Below, piece after piece: positions 7,867-17,259 of a stretch of DNA of 21,463 nt. Position numbers and translations under genes: made by a program. Positions within the stretch are counted from its first letter, which is position 1. Every line of letters begins with the position of its first letter. Origin of the DNA: JANQPX01 sp039028235 (lineage in GTDB: Bacteria > Pseudomonadota > Alphaproteobacteria > Geminicoccales > Geminicoccaceae); NCBI GenBank assembly GCA_039028235.1, contig JBCCIN010000034.1:1-21463 (forward strand). Direction: 5' to 3'. Under the pieces are notes generated by a model. It did not search any database. It saw only the letters and a program-made list of their open reading frames with translations, and was not told the origin of the DNA.

Positions 7867-7946
7867 TGGTCCATGCGATCCTGGGAGTCAGAGCCTCGCC
7901 CGGCTTTTCTCAGCGGGTGGGCGGTTTCCAATGGTCGCACGGACCA
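7867..7946. repeat. Palindromic repeat element, copy A
   Basis: The left arm TGGTCCATGCGATCCTGGGA (7867-7886) pairs with the right arm at 7927-7946 at 17 of 20 positions, counting one G-T wobble. The interior carries a second smaller pairing (CGCCC with GGGCG). The left arm is identical to that of copy B (8765-8784), and identity continues for about 13 more bases apart from one change (GTC[A/C]GAGCCTCGC). It may be a REP-like element or a duplicated small RNA. Orientation is ambiguous because the element is nearly its own reverse complement. Confidence 0.7.
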
Positions 7947-7952
7947 CGGAAG

Positions 7953-7977
7953 GGCATAGCAAAGCGAGGCTAATGCC
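7953..7977. repeat. Short stem-loop following copy A
   Basis: GGCATAGC (7953-7960) pairs with GCTAATGCC (7969-7977) through 8 base pairs with a single bulged A at 7973 and an 8-base loop. It begins only 6 bases after copy A of the palindromic repeat. The sequence GGGTTAAGGAAAG follows directly and recurs on the opposite strand near copy B (about 8726-8738). Confidence 0.4.
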
Positions 7978-8024
7978 GGGTTAAGGAAAGCTCAGTCGCT
8001 GGCGCGACAAATCCATTGAACAGG

Positions 8025-8057
8025 TAGGTCATGTTCGAGGCCGGTTAGTATGACCTA
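8025..8057. promoter_or_regulatory. Perfect 8-bp inverted repeat, operator-like
   Basis: TAGGTCAT (8025-8032) and ATGACCTA (8050-8057) are perfect inverted arms separated by 17 bases, about 105 bases upstream of the DUF1330 start. The geometry suits either a stem-loop or a dimeric regulator site. A related TGACCTAA occurs at about 8909-8916, downstream of repeat copy B. Confidence 0.4.
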
Positions 8058-8160
8058 TTTGATTGGCGATGTGGGAGCGCCCTGGAAATTCCCCACGTAT
8101 GTAGTTTGCTGTTGTGCCAGATAAGATCATCTCGCTGCGACGGCACCAAAGGAAACGCTC

Positions 8161-8478
8161 ATGCCTGCCTATTTTGTCTGCACCATGTCGATCCATGATT
8201 CCGAGACCTTTCGGAAGTATACGGCCCTGACGCCACCGACGGTCGCCCGTTATGGCGGCCGGTTTCTGACCCGTGGTGATGAGGTGATCACAGCCGAGGG
8301 GACGGTGTTTACCGAGCGTATGGTGCTGATCGAATTTCCGGATAAGGCGAAGGCCATGGAATGGTATAACGATGCCGACTATCAAAGCGCCTCGGCCTTC
8401 CGTCGGGCTGCCTCGACCGGTCGCATGATCCTGCAGGAAGGGCGCGACAATAGGCACGATCCCGATCCGAAGGTTTAA
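8161..8478 (+). CDS. DUF1330 family protein
   Basis: This 105-residue protein matches the DUF1330 pattern, a small ferredoxin-like (dimeric alpha-beta barrel) fold. It opens with MPAYFVCTMSIHDSETFRKYTALTPP and continues with YGGRFLTRGDE, ERMVLIEFPDKAKAMEWYNDADYQSA, and a C-terminal helix with RRAASTGRMILQEG. The fold is predicted from the family and the biochemical role is not established. The length is typical. The start ATG 8161 is supported by AAAGGA about 8 bases upstream. It stands alone, framed by two unusually long, stem-loop-rich intergenic regions, and may be regulated by those elements. Confidence 0.85.
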   Translation: MPAYFVCTMSIHDSETFRKYTALTPPTVARYGGRFLTRGDEVITAEGTVFTERMVLIEFPDKAKAMEWYNDADYQSASAFRRAASTGRMILQEGRDNRHDPDPKV

Positions 8479-8764
8479 GCCGATGCTGATCTGTCCAAGG
8501 CTGCTTCGCAGGCGAAGCCGGCCAAAGTCCGACGGTAGCCCGCTGCTTATTAGACAAATCAGTCTGCTTTACTGCCCGATATGGGTCGTGCGGTCTCTCA
8601 GCCGGTCGACCTTCGAAATCCGGGTGGCATACAGTCCAGCCAGGTTCGAACGTTCCAAGTCAACGCCGAGTCGCGCCGGCTCAACGTCTTGACCTATGCA
8701 ATGGGGAAAGCGGCCGCGTTCATCTTTCCTTAACCCGCTTTGGCTATCTTACGGCGTGTCTTGC

Positions 8765-8842
8765 TGGTCCATGCGATCCTGGGAGTCCGAGCCTCGCGTA
8801 ACTTCTCTGCCGGCGAGCGGGTTCCCAGGGTCGTATGGACCA
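8765..8842. repeat. Palindromic repeat element, copy B
   Basis: The left arm TGGTCCATGCGATCCTGGGA (8765-8784) pairs with the right arm at 8823-8842 at all 20 positions, with two G-T wobbles. Pairing continues inward for roughly 12 more positions with a few mismatches, leaving a loop of about 14 bases (CGTAACTTCTCTGC). The left arm is identical to copy A at 7867. The right arms differ between copies at several positions, yet the stem is kept or improved in B. This fits selection or a mechanism acting on the hairpin and not on a protein. Confidence 0.72.
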
Positions 8843-8948
8843 TGAAGCAGCATGACATCAAGGCGTTAACGAAGACCTAAAATCGGAAGAAAAGCCGCAG
8901 CAGGTAATGTGACCTAACGCTCAATCAATGGACGCTTGGTGTGTCTTT

Positions 8949-8994
8949 GGGGTTCCAATCGGGGATCGTTGGAACCCCTCGTCATCAGACGAGG
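8949..8994. repeat. Tandem perfect stem-loops downstream of glmM
   Basis: GGGGTTCCAA (8949-8958) and TTGGAACCCC (8969-8978) form a perfect 10-bp stem with a 10-base loop. Directly abutting it, CCTCGTC (8977-8983) and GACGAGG (8988-8994) form a 7-bp stem with an ATCA loop. The two share two bases and may be mutually exclusive at the junction. They lie about 120 bases beyond the glmM stop and could protect or end its transcript, but no T-tract follows on either strand. Confidence 0.55.
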
Positions 8995-9005
8995 TGAAGC
9001 TGGCT

Positions 9006-9110
9006 TCAAGCATCGAACAAGAAACCGAAGCTGTTGGCGGAGCCCAAGCCGATCATCTTCATGCAGCTGAAGCCGGTCAGTGACGCCTTCGGTTGCAGAT
9101 CGAAGGTCAT
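9006..9110 (-). CDS. Possible 34-residue small protein after glmM
   Basis: Six bases after the glmM stop, an ATG at 9110 opens a 34-codon frame ending with TGA at 9006-9008. It reads MTFDLQPKASLTGF, then CMKMIGLGSANSFGFLFDA, and has a mildly hydrophobic C-terminal half. There is no clear ribosome-binding site; translation could depend on coupling with glmM. The frame ends 11 bases before the tandem hairpins, a spacing that fits a translated unit followed by a transcript end. I recognise no family, and chance is a real alternative. Confidence 0.22.
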   Translation of the reverse strand: MTFDLQPKASLTGFSCMKMIGLGSANSFGFLFDA

Positions 9111-9116
9111 TCAGTA

Positions 9117-10460
9117 TCAGGCGTGGCGCTGGATGACGCCGCTGACTTCTTCGAGGACATCGGAAAGCAGCGCCTCGTCATCGGCTTCGACCATGACCCG
9201 GATCAGGGGTTCCGTGCCGCTCGGGCGAACCAGGAGGCGTCCGTGGCCTTTGAGGCGGTCATTGGCGGCTTCGATGCAGCGCTGAACTTCGCCGTCCTCA
9301 AGCGGCTTGCCACCGTTCAGCCTGCAGTTTTTCAGTCGCTGTGGCAGAGGCTCGAAGACGTTGCCGAGCGTGCTGAGAGGCTGATCGCACTCGCGCATCG
9401 CGGCCAGGATCTGCAGGCCGGCGAGGAGGCCATCCCCGGTGGTCGCGAACTCGGTCATGACGATGTGACCGGATTGCTCGCCGCCGAGTGTATGGCCGGA
9501 TGCTCGCATATGCTCGACCACATAGCGATCACCGACCTTGGTGCGGTGGAGCGTCAAGCCCTGACCGCCAAGAAAACGCTCCAGGCCGAGATTGGACATG
9601 ATGGTGGCGACGACCGTGTCGGAGCCGAGGCGATCCTGGCGTTTCCAGTGACTGGCGAGCAGGCCAAGCATCTGGTCACCGTCGATCAGTAGGCCGGTCT
9701 CGTCGGCCAGAATCAGACGATCGGCATCGCCATCGAGGGCAATGCCGAGGTCGGCGCCATGTTCCTTCACCGCGGCGCAGAGGCCATCCGGATGGGTGGA
9801 GCCGCATTTGTCGTTGATATTGAAACCGTTAGGCGCCGTGCCGAGCTCGATCACCTCAGCGCCGAGTTCCCATAGGACCTTGGGGGCGACGACGTAAGCG
9901 GCGCCGTGAGCGCAATCGATCACGATCTTCAGACCATTCAGCGTCATGCCCTTGGGCAGGGTACCTTTGAGCGCTTCGACATAGCGCTCACGCGATCCTT
10001 CAAGTTTGACCGCGCGGCCAAGTTTGTCGGGTGCGGCCAGACTGGCCTCGCCCATATCGCGCATCCGCGCTTCGATCGCGAGCTCGATCTCATCCGAAAG
10101 CTTGAAGCCGTCGGGGCCGAACAGTTTGATGCCATTGTCCTGATAGGAGTTGTGGGAGGCCGAGATCATTACGCCGATATCGGCTCTAAGCGACCGGGTC
10201 ATCATGGCGACGCCGGGAGTGGGCAAGGGGCCGAGAATGGTGACATCCATGCCCATGGCGAGGAAGCCGGCGGTCAGGGCCTGTTCGAGCATGTAGCCGG
10301 AAAGCCGGGTGTCCTTGCCGATCACCACCCGATGGCGGTGATCGCCGCGCATGAATTGGTTGCCGGCGGCCATGCCCAGTCTGAGGGCGATCTCGGCGGT
10401 CATGGGCGGCGTGTTGGCGGTGCCGCGGATACCATCGGTACCGAAGAATTGACGACTCAT
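9117..10460 (-). CDS. glmM: Phosphoglucosamine mutase
   Basis: GlmM interconverts glucosamine-6-phosphate and glucosamine-1-phosphate, feeding UDP-GlcNAc for peptidoglycan and LPS. The 447 residues match the family. Motifs are MSRQFFGTDGIRG at the start; the active-site phosphoserine loop ISASHNSYQDNG (99-110, Ser101); the magnesium loop DGDADR (243-248); the sugar-binding GGEQSGH (326-332); and the phosphate-binding RPSGTEPLIRVMVE (412-425). I chose ATG 10460 because the protein then begins at the conserved MSRQFFGTDGIRG and AGGAG precedes it at 10465-10469; an upstream in-frame start at 10499 would add 13 unlike residues. It lies downstream of ftsH, as in many proteobacteria, but after a 295-base gap. 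Confidence 0.96.
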   Translation of the reverse strand: MSRQFFGTDGIRGTANTPPMTAEIALRLGMAAGNQFMRGDHRHRVVIGKDTRLSGYMLEQALTAGFLAMGMDVTILGPLPTPGVAMMTRSLRADIGVMISASHNSYQDNGIKLFGPDGFKLSDEIELAIEARMRDMGEASLAAPDKLGRAVKLEGSRERYVEALKGTLPKGMTLNGLKIVIDCAHGAAYVVAPKVLWELGAEVIELGTAPNGFNINDKCGSTHPDGLCAAVKEHGADLGIALDGDADRLILADETGLLIDGDQMLGLLASHWKRQDRLGSDTVVATIMSNLGLERFLGGQGLTLHRTKVGDRYVVEHMRASGHTLGGEQSGHIVMTEFATTGDGLLAGLQILAAMRECDQPLSTLGNVFEPLPQRLKNCRLNGGKPLEDGEVQRCIEAANDRLKGHGRLLVRPSGTEPLIRVMVEADDEALLSDVLEEVSGVIQRHA

Positions 10461-10511
10461 GACGCTCCTAACCTTGATGACATTCTTGGCCGCGATCAAA
10501 CAGGCGGCGCT

Positions 10512-10583
10512 CTGATACGCAAAGCTACGGGATATTGCAACTTTCCCTAAGGCCGGGCGGCGGAAATACGCCGTAAAGTTGCA
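10512..10583 (-). promoter_or_regulatory. Candidate glmM promoter overlapped by a 9-bp inverted repeat
   Basis: On the minus strand, TTGCAA (10540-10535) and TATCAG (10517-10512) have 17-base spacing and lie about 50 bases upstream of the glmM ATG. A perfect inverted repeat, TGCAACTTT (10536-10544) and AAAGTTGCA (10575-10583), overlaps the -35 box with one arm. Its interior contains another hairpin, CGGCG/CGCCG, around a 6-base loop (about 10558-10573). This could be an operator or, if transcription starts further upstream, a leader RNA structure. A TTGACA (minus strand, 10658-10653) further upstream has no good -10. The rest of the 10461-10755 gap shows no gene and no clear ftsH terminator. 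Confidence 0.42.
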
Positions 10584-10755
10584 GCGAGATCACAGAGAAT
10601 TTCAGACTGCGTCACACATGTTGCACGGTCAAGGATTTCAGCACCGTTTTTCTGTCAAAAGTGCCGCTTGATCATCCCATTGTGCGAAGCATGAACATCG
10701 TCATCGGCAGATGCCTGGCGCGAGCAAAAGAGACTGCAGAGGCGCGGATGTCCGA

Positions 10756-12702
<1,947 letters not shown>

Positions 12703-12842
12703 GTCAGATGCCCTTCCATCTCGCCAGCTGGCCTCGCGTTATCGAAGCAATGTGAGCAGTTAGATCAAAAACTTCAACCAAGCTTCCAGGTCCGCATCTG
12801 CTCGACTGAGCCTCGAAAGCCCATCATAACCGTTCAACTCTT

Positions 12843-12870
12843 AACATAAGCTAACATTGGAGTCGTGCAA
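12843..12870 (-). promoter_or_regulatory. Candidate promoter upstream of ftsH
   Basis: On the minus strand TTGCAC (12870-12865) and TATGTT (12848-12843) have 16-base spacing, about 140 bases before the ftsH GTG and just after the tilS stop. GTTGAACGG follows at about 12838-12830, but no matching heat-shock (CCCCAT-like) -10 element is convincing. The ~184-base gap after tilS suggests that ftsH has its own promoter. Confidence 0.35.
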
Positions 12871-12886
12871 CGCTTCGCTCATGCCA

Positions 12887-14197
12887 TCAGCCGGAAATAT
12901 GGGGCATGAAGGGGGCGTTCGCCAGGGGGGTGCGGGGGGAAAAGCGCAGATCGATGCTCTCGGGTGCGAATGTGGCTTCGAAGAGGCCGAGATGCGGCAC
13001 GGCGATCGGCCACTCGCCTTTGAAAATCGAGGGCAAGGTCGATCTGACGACGCCAGGGAGATGTCGGGCGGATTCCCAGCGTTTCAGAGCCTTTTTGGCG
13101 AGGCGTGTCCTGCTGCCGAGAGCTTCGATCGTGAGATCTTCCCGCTCGCTGCGAAGGCTGACGAGGAAGCGGCCGTCCCAGCATTGCCGCTCCCCGGGGA
13201 CGAGGGGAAGAGGATCGGATGAGGCCTTTTCCCTGCATATCAACCAGCTCTCTCGATGGGGCAAAATGCGACAATGTGCGAGGGTTTGCGGTCCCTTGGC
13301 CGCAGAATCGCCCGGGAGGTGACGCTGCATGTGCCGAAGCAGGCGGGCGAGTGCGCGGCCGCGCGGCGGGTAGATGTTGCCGCCGATGGTGACCAGAAGA
13401 CGCGTGAGAAGGTCGCAGGCGAGATCGATCGGCAGGCTCCCGAAGCCCTTTCCATCCAGGAGAGCAAAGCCGGCGGGATCGACGATCACATGCTGGATGA
13501 GGCTGCGCGCTGCCAGGCGATCGGTCTCGCTTCGGCGCGTCCCATGCTCCTCCGCCTCGCGAGACAATGCCTGAACGTCCAGGCCGGCTTGGCGCAGGCG
13601 GTTTCGGGTGAAGGCCGGGTTGTCATTGCTGGGATCGTCGATCCAGGGCTGACCTTCGGCGCGCAGCCACGCTTCCAGCGTCGACCTGTCGACGCCTAGG
13701 AGCGGGCGCAGCAGGCGAAGCCCGGCCATCTCGCGAATGACGGGCATGGCGGCGAGGCCCCGGTCGCCGCTCAGGCGTGCCTTTCTCAGCGCCACCGTTT
13801 CCGCCTGATCGTCGCGATGATGGGCGGTGAGCAGGTGGAAGGCGTGATGTCGCCAGCACCAGTCCTGGAGCAGCCCGTAGCGAGCCTCGCGGGCGCGGCG
13901 CTGCAGCCCGGTCTCCGGCTTGTCGCCGTGCCAGGTGAGGATGTGATGTTCGATCTGCCGCGCCGCCAGCCAATCGCCGGTCTTGCGGGCTTCTTCGGCA
14001 GATCCCGGCCTCAGACCGTGATCGACGGTGAGACCGGTGATCCGCCCACCACGCTCTCTTGCCCAGCGGTCGGCCAGGAGGGTTAGCGCCAGGCTGTCCG
14101 CGCCGCCGGAGACCGCGACGGCGAGAAACGGTGCGTTTTCGAAGGGCTCAAGGCGGGCCATGCAGGCGGCGAAGGCCGCGTCGTCAAGCGCAGGCAT
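12887..14197 (-). CDS. tilS: tRNA(Ile)-lysidine synthase
   Basis: TilS attaches lysine to the wobble C34 of tRNA-Ile(CAU), switching it from methionine to isoleucine identity. The PP-loop ATP-binding motif is LAVAVSGGADSLAL (25-38). Downstream lie LTVDHGLRPGSAEEA and LTAHHRDDQAET, both typical of this enzyme. The C-terminal half is more diverged, as is usual. I chose ATG 14197 (436 residues), because it gives a normal N-terminus about 25 residues before the PP loop. An upstream frame start at 14260 would overlap the cpoB end by 10 bases and is possible. It is the last gene of the tight tol block, 53 bases after cpoB. Confidence 0.93.
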   Translation of the reverse strand: MPALDDAAFAACMARLEPFENAPFLAVAVSGGADSLALTLLADRWARERGGRITGLTVDHGLRPGSAEEARKTGDWLAARQIEHHILTWHGDKPETGLQRRAREARYGLLQDWCWRHHAFHLLTAHHRDDQAETVALRKARLSGDRGLAAMPVIREMAGLRLLRPLLGVDRSTLEAWLRAEGQPWIDDPSNDNPAFTRNRLRQAGLDVQALSREAEEHGTRRSETDRLAARSLIQHVIVDPAGFALLDGKGFGSLPIDLACDLLTRLLVTIGGNIYPPRGRALARLLRHMQRHLPGDSAAKGPQTLAHCRILPHRESWLICREKASSDPLPLVPGERQCWDGRFLVSLRSEREDLTIEALGSRTRLAKKALKRWESARHLPGVVRSTLPSIFKGEWPIAVPHLGLFEATFAPESIDLRFSPRTPLANAPFMPHISG

Positions 14198-14250
14198 CGC
14201 CCGTCGCTCCAGTATCGCATGCGGATAAGTTACGCCCGGAACGTCGTCTC

Positions 14251-15180
14251 TTAGGCGCAATTGGCGCGGGCACGTTCCCTGGAGAGTGCTTGCTGGATAT
14301 GGGCCGGCCGATTGGGGAAGGCCTGGTCCAGTTCGTCATAGGTGAGGCAGGCCTTGTCCTGCTCGCCGAGGTTGGAGAGTGACATGCCGAGCTTTAGGAG
14401 ATTGTCGATCGCCTTCGAACCTTCCTGGCCAAAGGTGCGGTAGTTGCGCGCGAAAGCCGCCGCTGCGGCCGAATAGTTCTGGCGGACATAGTGGGTCTCG
14501 GCCAGCCAGTAGGCCGCGTTCGACGCGAGCTGGTGGCCACTGTTGAGGTCGAGAAACACCTCCAGGCCACCCTGGGCCCCCTGGTAGTCGCCGGCCTGGA
14601 GAAGCTGCACGGCATTCTCATATTGCTGCTCGGGCGTGAGCGTGCTCGTTTCCGGCGCCGCCACGTCTGATGGATCGGGGCGCGGCAGTCCGGCGATCGC
14701 ACTTTCCGGCACACGGCCGAGCTGGCCATCCTCGGCCTGATCATCGGTGGAGGAAGCGAGATCGTTCAATGCCTGCTCGGCGCGCTCACGCTCTCCTCCC
14801 GGCCCCGCAGCGAGATTGGCGCCGCCCTCCTCGATCGTGCGCAGGCGCTGATCCAGATCCTCTATCAGCTGATCGACACGGCGATCGACATTCCGCTGCT
14901 GAAATTCGAGCTGCTCGATCCGTCCGGTCAGCCGCCGGATCTCCTCTTCCAGGCGCGCGATATAGGCCTGCGTCCGCGCGCGCGCTGCAGGGTCGTCCTG
15001 CGCCTGGATCTCGAGGACACCGGGCTTTGCGGGCTTGCTTATGTCGCCAGCTTCGAATCCGAAAACGGCCACACCCGCAAAAGCCGAGGTCGAGGTCAGC
15101 GCGATGGCTGCTGCCAGCACCAAGCCGGCGGCGCCTCTCGATGCTCTGACCTCATGCTTTTGCGGGGTGGCCGGGATCAT
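14251..15180 (-). CDS. cpoB: Cell division coordinator CpoB (YbgF), Tol-Pal associated
   Basis: CpoB is a periplasmic protein that links Tol-Pal constriction to peptidoglycan synthesis. From ATG 15180 the protein has 309 residues. A Sec signal (about 12-35, ending TSAFA) is followed by a coiled-coil trimerisation region (about 66-118) rich in Glu/Arg/Leu heptads, a disordered linker, and C-terminal TPR repeats (about 188-309, opening TPEQQYENAVQLLQAGDYQGA). The start is fixed by the TGATG overlap with the pal stop at 15182-15178; a start 16 codons further upstream would lie inside pal. The order pal-cpoB is the family norm. Confidence 0.94.
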   Translation of the reverse strand: MIPATPQKHEVRASRGAAGLVLAAAIALTSTSAFAGVAVFGFEAGDISKPAKPGVLEIQAQDDPAARARTQAYIARLEEEIRRLTGRIEQLEFQQRNVDRRVDQLIEDLDQRLRTIEEGGANLAAGPGGERERAEQALNDLASSTDDQAEDGQLGRVPESAIAGLPRPDPSDVAAPETSTLTPEQQYENAVQLLQAGDYQGAQGGLEVFLDLNSGHQLASNAAYWLAETHYVRQNYSAAAAAFARNYRTFGQEGSKAIDNLLKLGMSLSNLGEQDKACLTYDELDQAFPNRPAHIQQALSRERARANCA

Positions 15181-15722
15181 CAGTTCACGGTGGTCACGAC
15201 AGTGACCGCACGGCGGTTGTTGGCCCATGCGCTTTCGTTGCTACCGGCGTCCGCCGGCCGCTCCTCTCCGTAGGAAATCGTCAAGATCTGGTTCGGCGAC
15301 ACATTGAGGGCGAGCAGGTAGTTCCGAACGGCGGTCGCCCGGCGATCGCCGATCGCAAGGTTGTACTCACGCGTGCCGCGCTCATCGGCATGGCCTTCGA
15401 CGGTGACCACGATGTTCGGATATTGACGCAGCCAGGCGCCCTGCCGGTCCAGGGTTTCGGTGGCCACAGGGCTGAGCACGGCGCTGTCATAGTCGAAGAA
15501 GACGCGGTCACCCACGGAAAGCTCCAGCTCCTCCTGGGTGCCGGCCGTGGGCTGGTTGGCGGGCAGGCTATCGCTGCCGATGCCGCTTTGGCCGTCTCCG
15601 TAGGCCGTCTGCTGGCCGTCCGCGCCGACGTCACCATTAGCACCGTAGTCATACTCATCATTGGACGAGCAGGCCGTAAGCAGAAAGGCAACGGCCATCA
15701 GGGAAGAGGTCATCCTGAACAT
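15180..15722 (-). CDS. pal: Peptidoglycan-associated lipoprotein Pal
   Basis: Pal is an outer-membrane lipoprotein that binds peptidoglycan and is moved by TolB and TolA during division. The lipobox is LLTAC with Cys18 after a short hydrophobic signal. A Gly/Asp/Gln-rich linker (about 19-65) leads to the OmpA-like domain, with VFFDYDSAVL, VTVEGHADERGTREYNLAIGDRRA (peptidoglycan-binding loop) and the C-terminal NRRAVTV. The 180 residues are normal. AGGAG precedes ATG 15722 by about 7 bases. A TTGACA lies at 15759-15754 with GATAAG 16 bases on, but a start site from it would remove the ribosome-binding site. The remaining gap to tolB (15723-15916) shows no other feature. Confidence 0.97.
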   Translation of the reverse strand: MFRMTSSLMAVAFLLTACSSNDEYDYGANGDVGADGQQTAYGDGQSGIGSDSLPANQPTAGTQEELELSVGDRVFFDYDSAVLSPVATETLDRQGAWLRQYPNIVVTVEGHADERGTREYNLAIGDRRATAVRNYLLALNVSPNQILTISYGEERPADAGSNESAWANNRRAVTVVTTVN

Positions 15723-15916
15723 CGATCGCTCCTTATCGGCACCGCAGTGCCCTTGTCAAACACAAGCTCTCGCGCGCTCCCCCGACGCCTCTTTGCCACA
15801 TGACAGCCACTGATTCGCCTTTCGAAATACACGTTGTGAAACCGTCAGCAAATCGCGATGAAAGCGACGATATCAGTTAAAGTCATCCTGGCGCATCGTT
15901 GAATAAGCCGATGTGA

Positions 15917-17259
15917 TCATGGAATCAAGGTGGACCAATCAGGATCGGAGGCGTCGAGCGGTGTGGGCAGTTCACGTTCGTTGTAGCCGGTGACGTCGAT
16001 CGAGAAGAGACGGGTCCGATTGGTAGAGTAGTTCTTGCGGCTGAACAGGATCACCCGGCCGTTCGGCGCCCAGGTCGGCCCCTCGTCCAGGGCGCTCCGG
16101 GTCAGGAGGCGCTCGTCGCTGCCGTCGGTCTTCATGATTCCGATGTGGAAGAGGCCGTCCTTGATCTTGGTGAAGGCGATCAGATCGCCGCGCGGCGACC
16201 AGGCGGGGCTGCCGTAATTGCCCCCACCGAAGCTAATCCTTCTCGGCTCGCTGCCGCCGGCGTCCATCACATAGAGCTGCGGGCTGCCGGCGCGGTCGGA
16301 ATTGAAGACCAGCTGCGAGCCGTCCGGCGAGAAGGAGGGGGAGGTGTCGATCGACTGGCTGTCGGTTATGCGCTCGCGCTGGTTGGCAGCACGGCCGTTC
16401 TCCAGATCGAGCAGATAGAGGTCGGTATTGCCGTCGATCGCAAGGGACATCGCCAGGCGCTGGCCATCGGGAGAGAACTTCGGGGCAAAGGTCATGCCAG
16501 GGAAATTGCCGAAGGGCTGCTCCGTGTCGGTGAGCAAATTGCGCTCATAGATCTGTGGAATGCGGCCGCGATAGGCCATGTAGGCGATGGCGGTGCCCGA
16601 GGGATTGAAGCGGGGGGTCAGTACGAGATCGCTGCCGTCGGTCAAAAAGCGGTGATTGGCGCCGTCCTGGTCCATGACGGCGATTCGCTTGATCCGATCG
16701 AGGGCCGGGCCGGTCTCCGCGACATAGACGATCTGGCTGTCGAAATAGCCCTCCTCGCCGGTGATGCGCTGGTAGACGGCATCCGCAATGCGGTGCGCGA
16801 TACGCCGCCATTGGTCGGCGCTGGCGCTGAAGCGAAGGCCGCGCATCTGGCTGCCGGCGAACACGTCCCAAAGCCTGAAGTCGACCGTGATGTCGGTGGC
16901 ACCCTCGCCAGCGACGACCGTGCCGGTGACCAGCGCTTCGGCGTTGATCTGACGCCAATCGGCAAAGCGCGGCAGGTTTTGCAGCTCCTCGGGCGACTGG
17001 ATAAAGGCACGGCGATCAAGCGGGCGCAGCAGGCCGGAGCTTTCCAGATCGGCGCTGACGACATCCGCGATGTCGCGTCCGACTTGAAGCGCCTCAGGAT
17101 TCTGCCCGAAGAGCTCCGTGATGGCGATAGGCAAGGGCTTGACCACGCCCTGAGTGATGTCGATTTCGAGCTGAGCAGCCGCAGGCCGTGCGATGGCCAG
17201 GGCGAAAAGAACGACGAAGATGCGCCAGATCATGCGTGTTGGATCCCAAAGGCTCGTCA

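Larger units (their letters stand above)
7691..8160. other. 470-base intergenic region dense in stem-loops
   Basis: No convincing protein-coding frame is visible between the dnaQ-type gene and the DUF1330 gene. The stretch instead carries at least four good inverted repeats (entries at 7741, 7867, 7953 and 8025), and weaker ones such as GTGGG/CCCAC around 8071-8096. A TTGACA at 7700-7705 lies just after the dnaQ stop and could be a -35 box for a transcript entering this region, but no good -10 is seen. AAAGGA at about 8147-8152 is the likely ribosome-binding site of the DUF1330 gene. I cannot match the region to 6S RNA, tmRNA, RNase P RNA or SRP RNA. One or more non-coding RNAs are possible. 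Confidence 0.5.
8479..9116. other. 638-base intergenic region with repeat copy B and tandem hairpins
   Basis: No convincing large gene is visible between the DUF1330 stop and the convergent glmM stop. A 69-codon frame on the plus strand at 8483-8692 lacks a ribosome-binding site and looks random. The region holds a GC-rich palindrome just after DUF1330 (GCTTCGC/GCGAAGC around 8502-8517), repeat copy B (8765-8842), the tandem hairpins at 8949-8994, and a 34-codon minus-strand frame at 9110-9006. TTTCCTTAACCCGC near 8725-8738, just upstream of copy B, looks regulatory but gives no clear promoter. Confidence 0.5.

Noticed and set aside
7700..7946. Possible 6S RNA, tmRNA or SRP RNA after dnaQ
   Set aside because: The stem-loops are real, but I could not find the conserved bubble, tag-coding or tetraloop sequences of these RNAs, and the gene context does not fit. 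I kept it as an unknown structured region.
8483..8692. A 69-codon plus-strand frame after DUF1330
   Set aside because: No ribosome-binding site, arginine/serine-rich composition typical of random frames in GC-rich DNA, and no recognisable motif.
8842..8880. A 13-codon frame starting at the edge of repeat copy B (MKQHDIKALTKT)
   Set aside because: It is too short to judge, has no properly spaced ribosome-binding site and no counterpart after copy A. It is probably chance.
15732..15759. TTGACA-16-GATAAG promoter directly before pal
   Set aside because: Transcription from it would begin within a few bases of the ATG and exclude the strong AGGAG ribosome-binding site, so it is probably coincidental.
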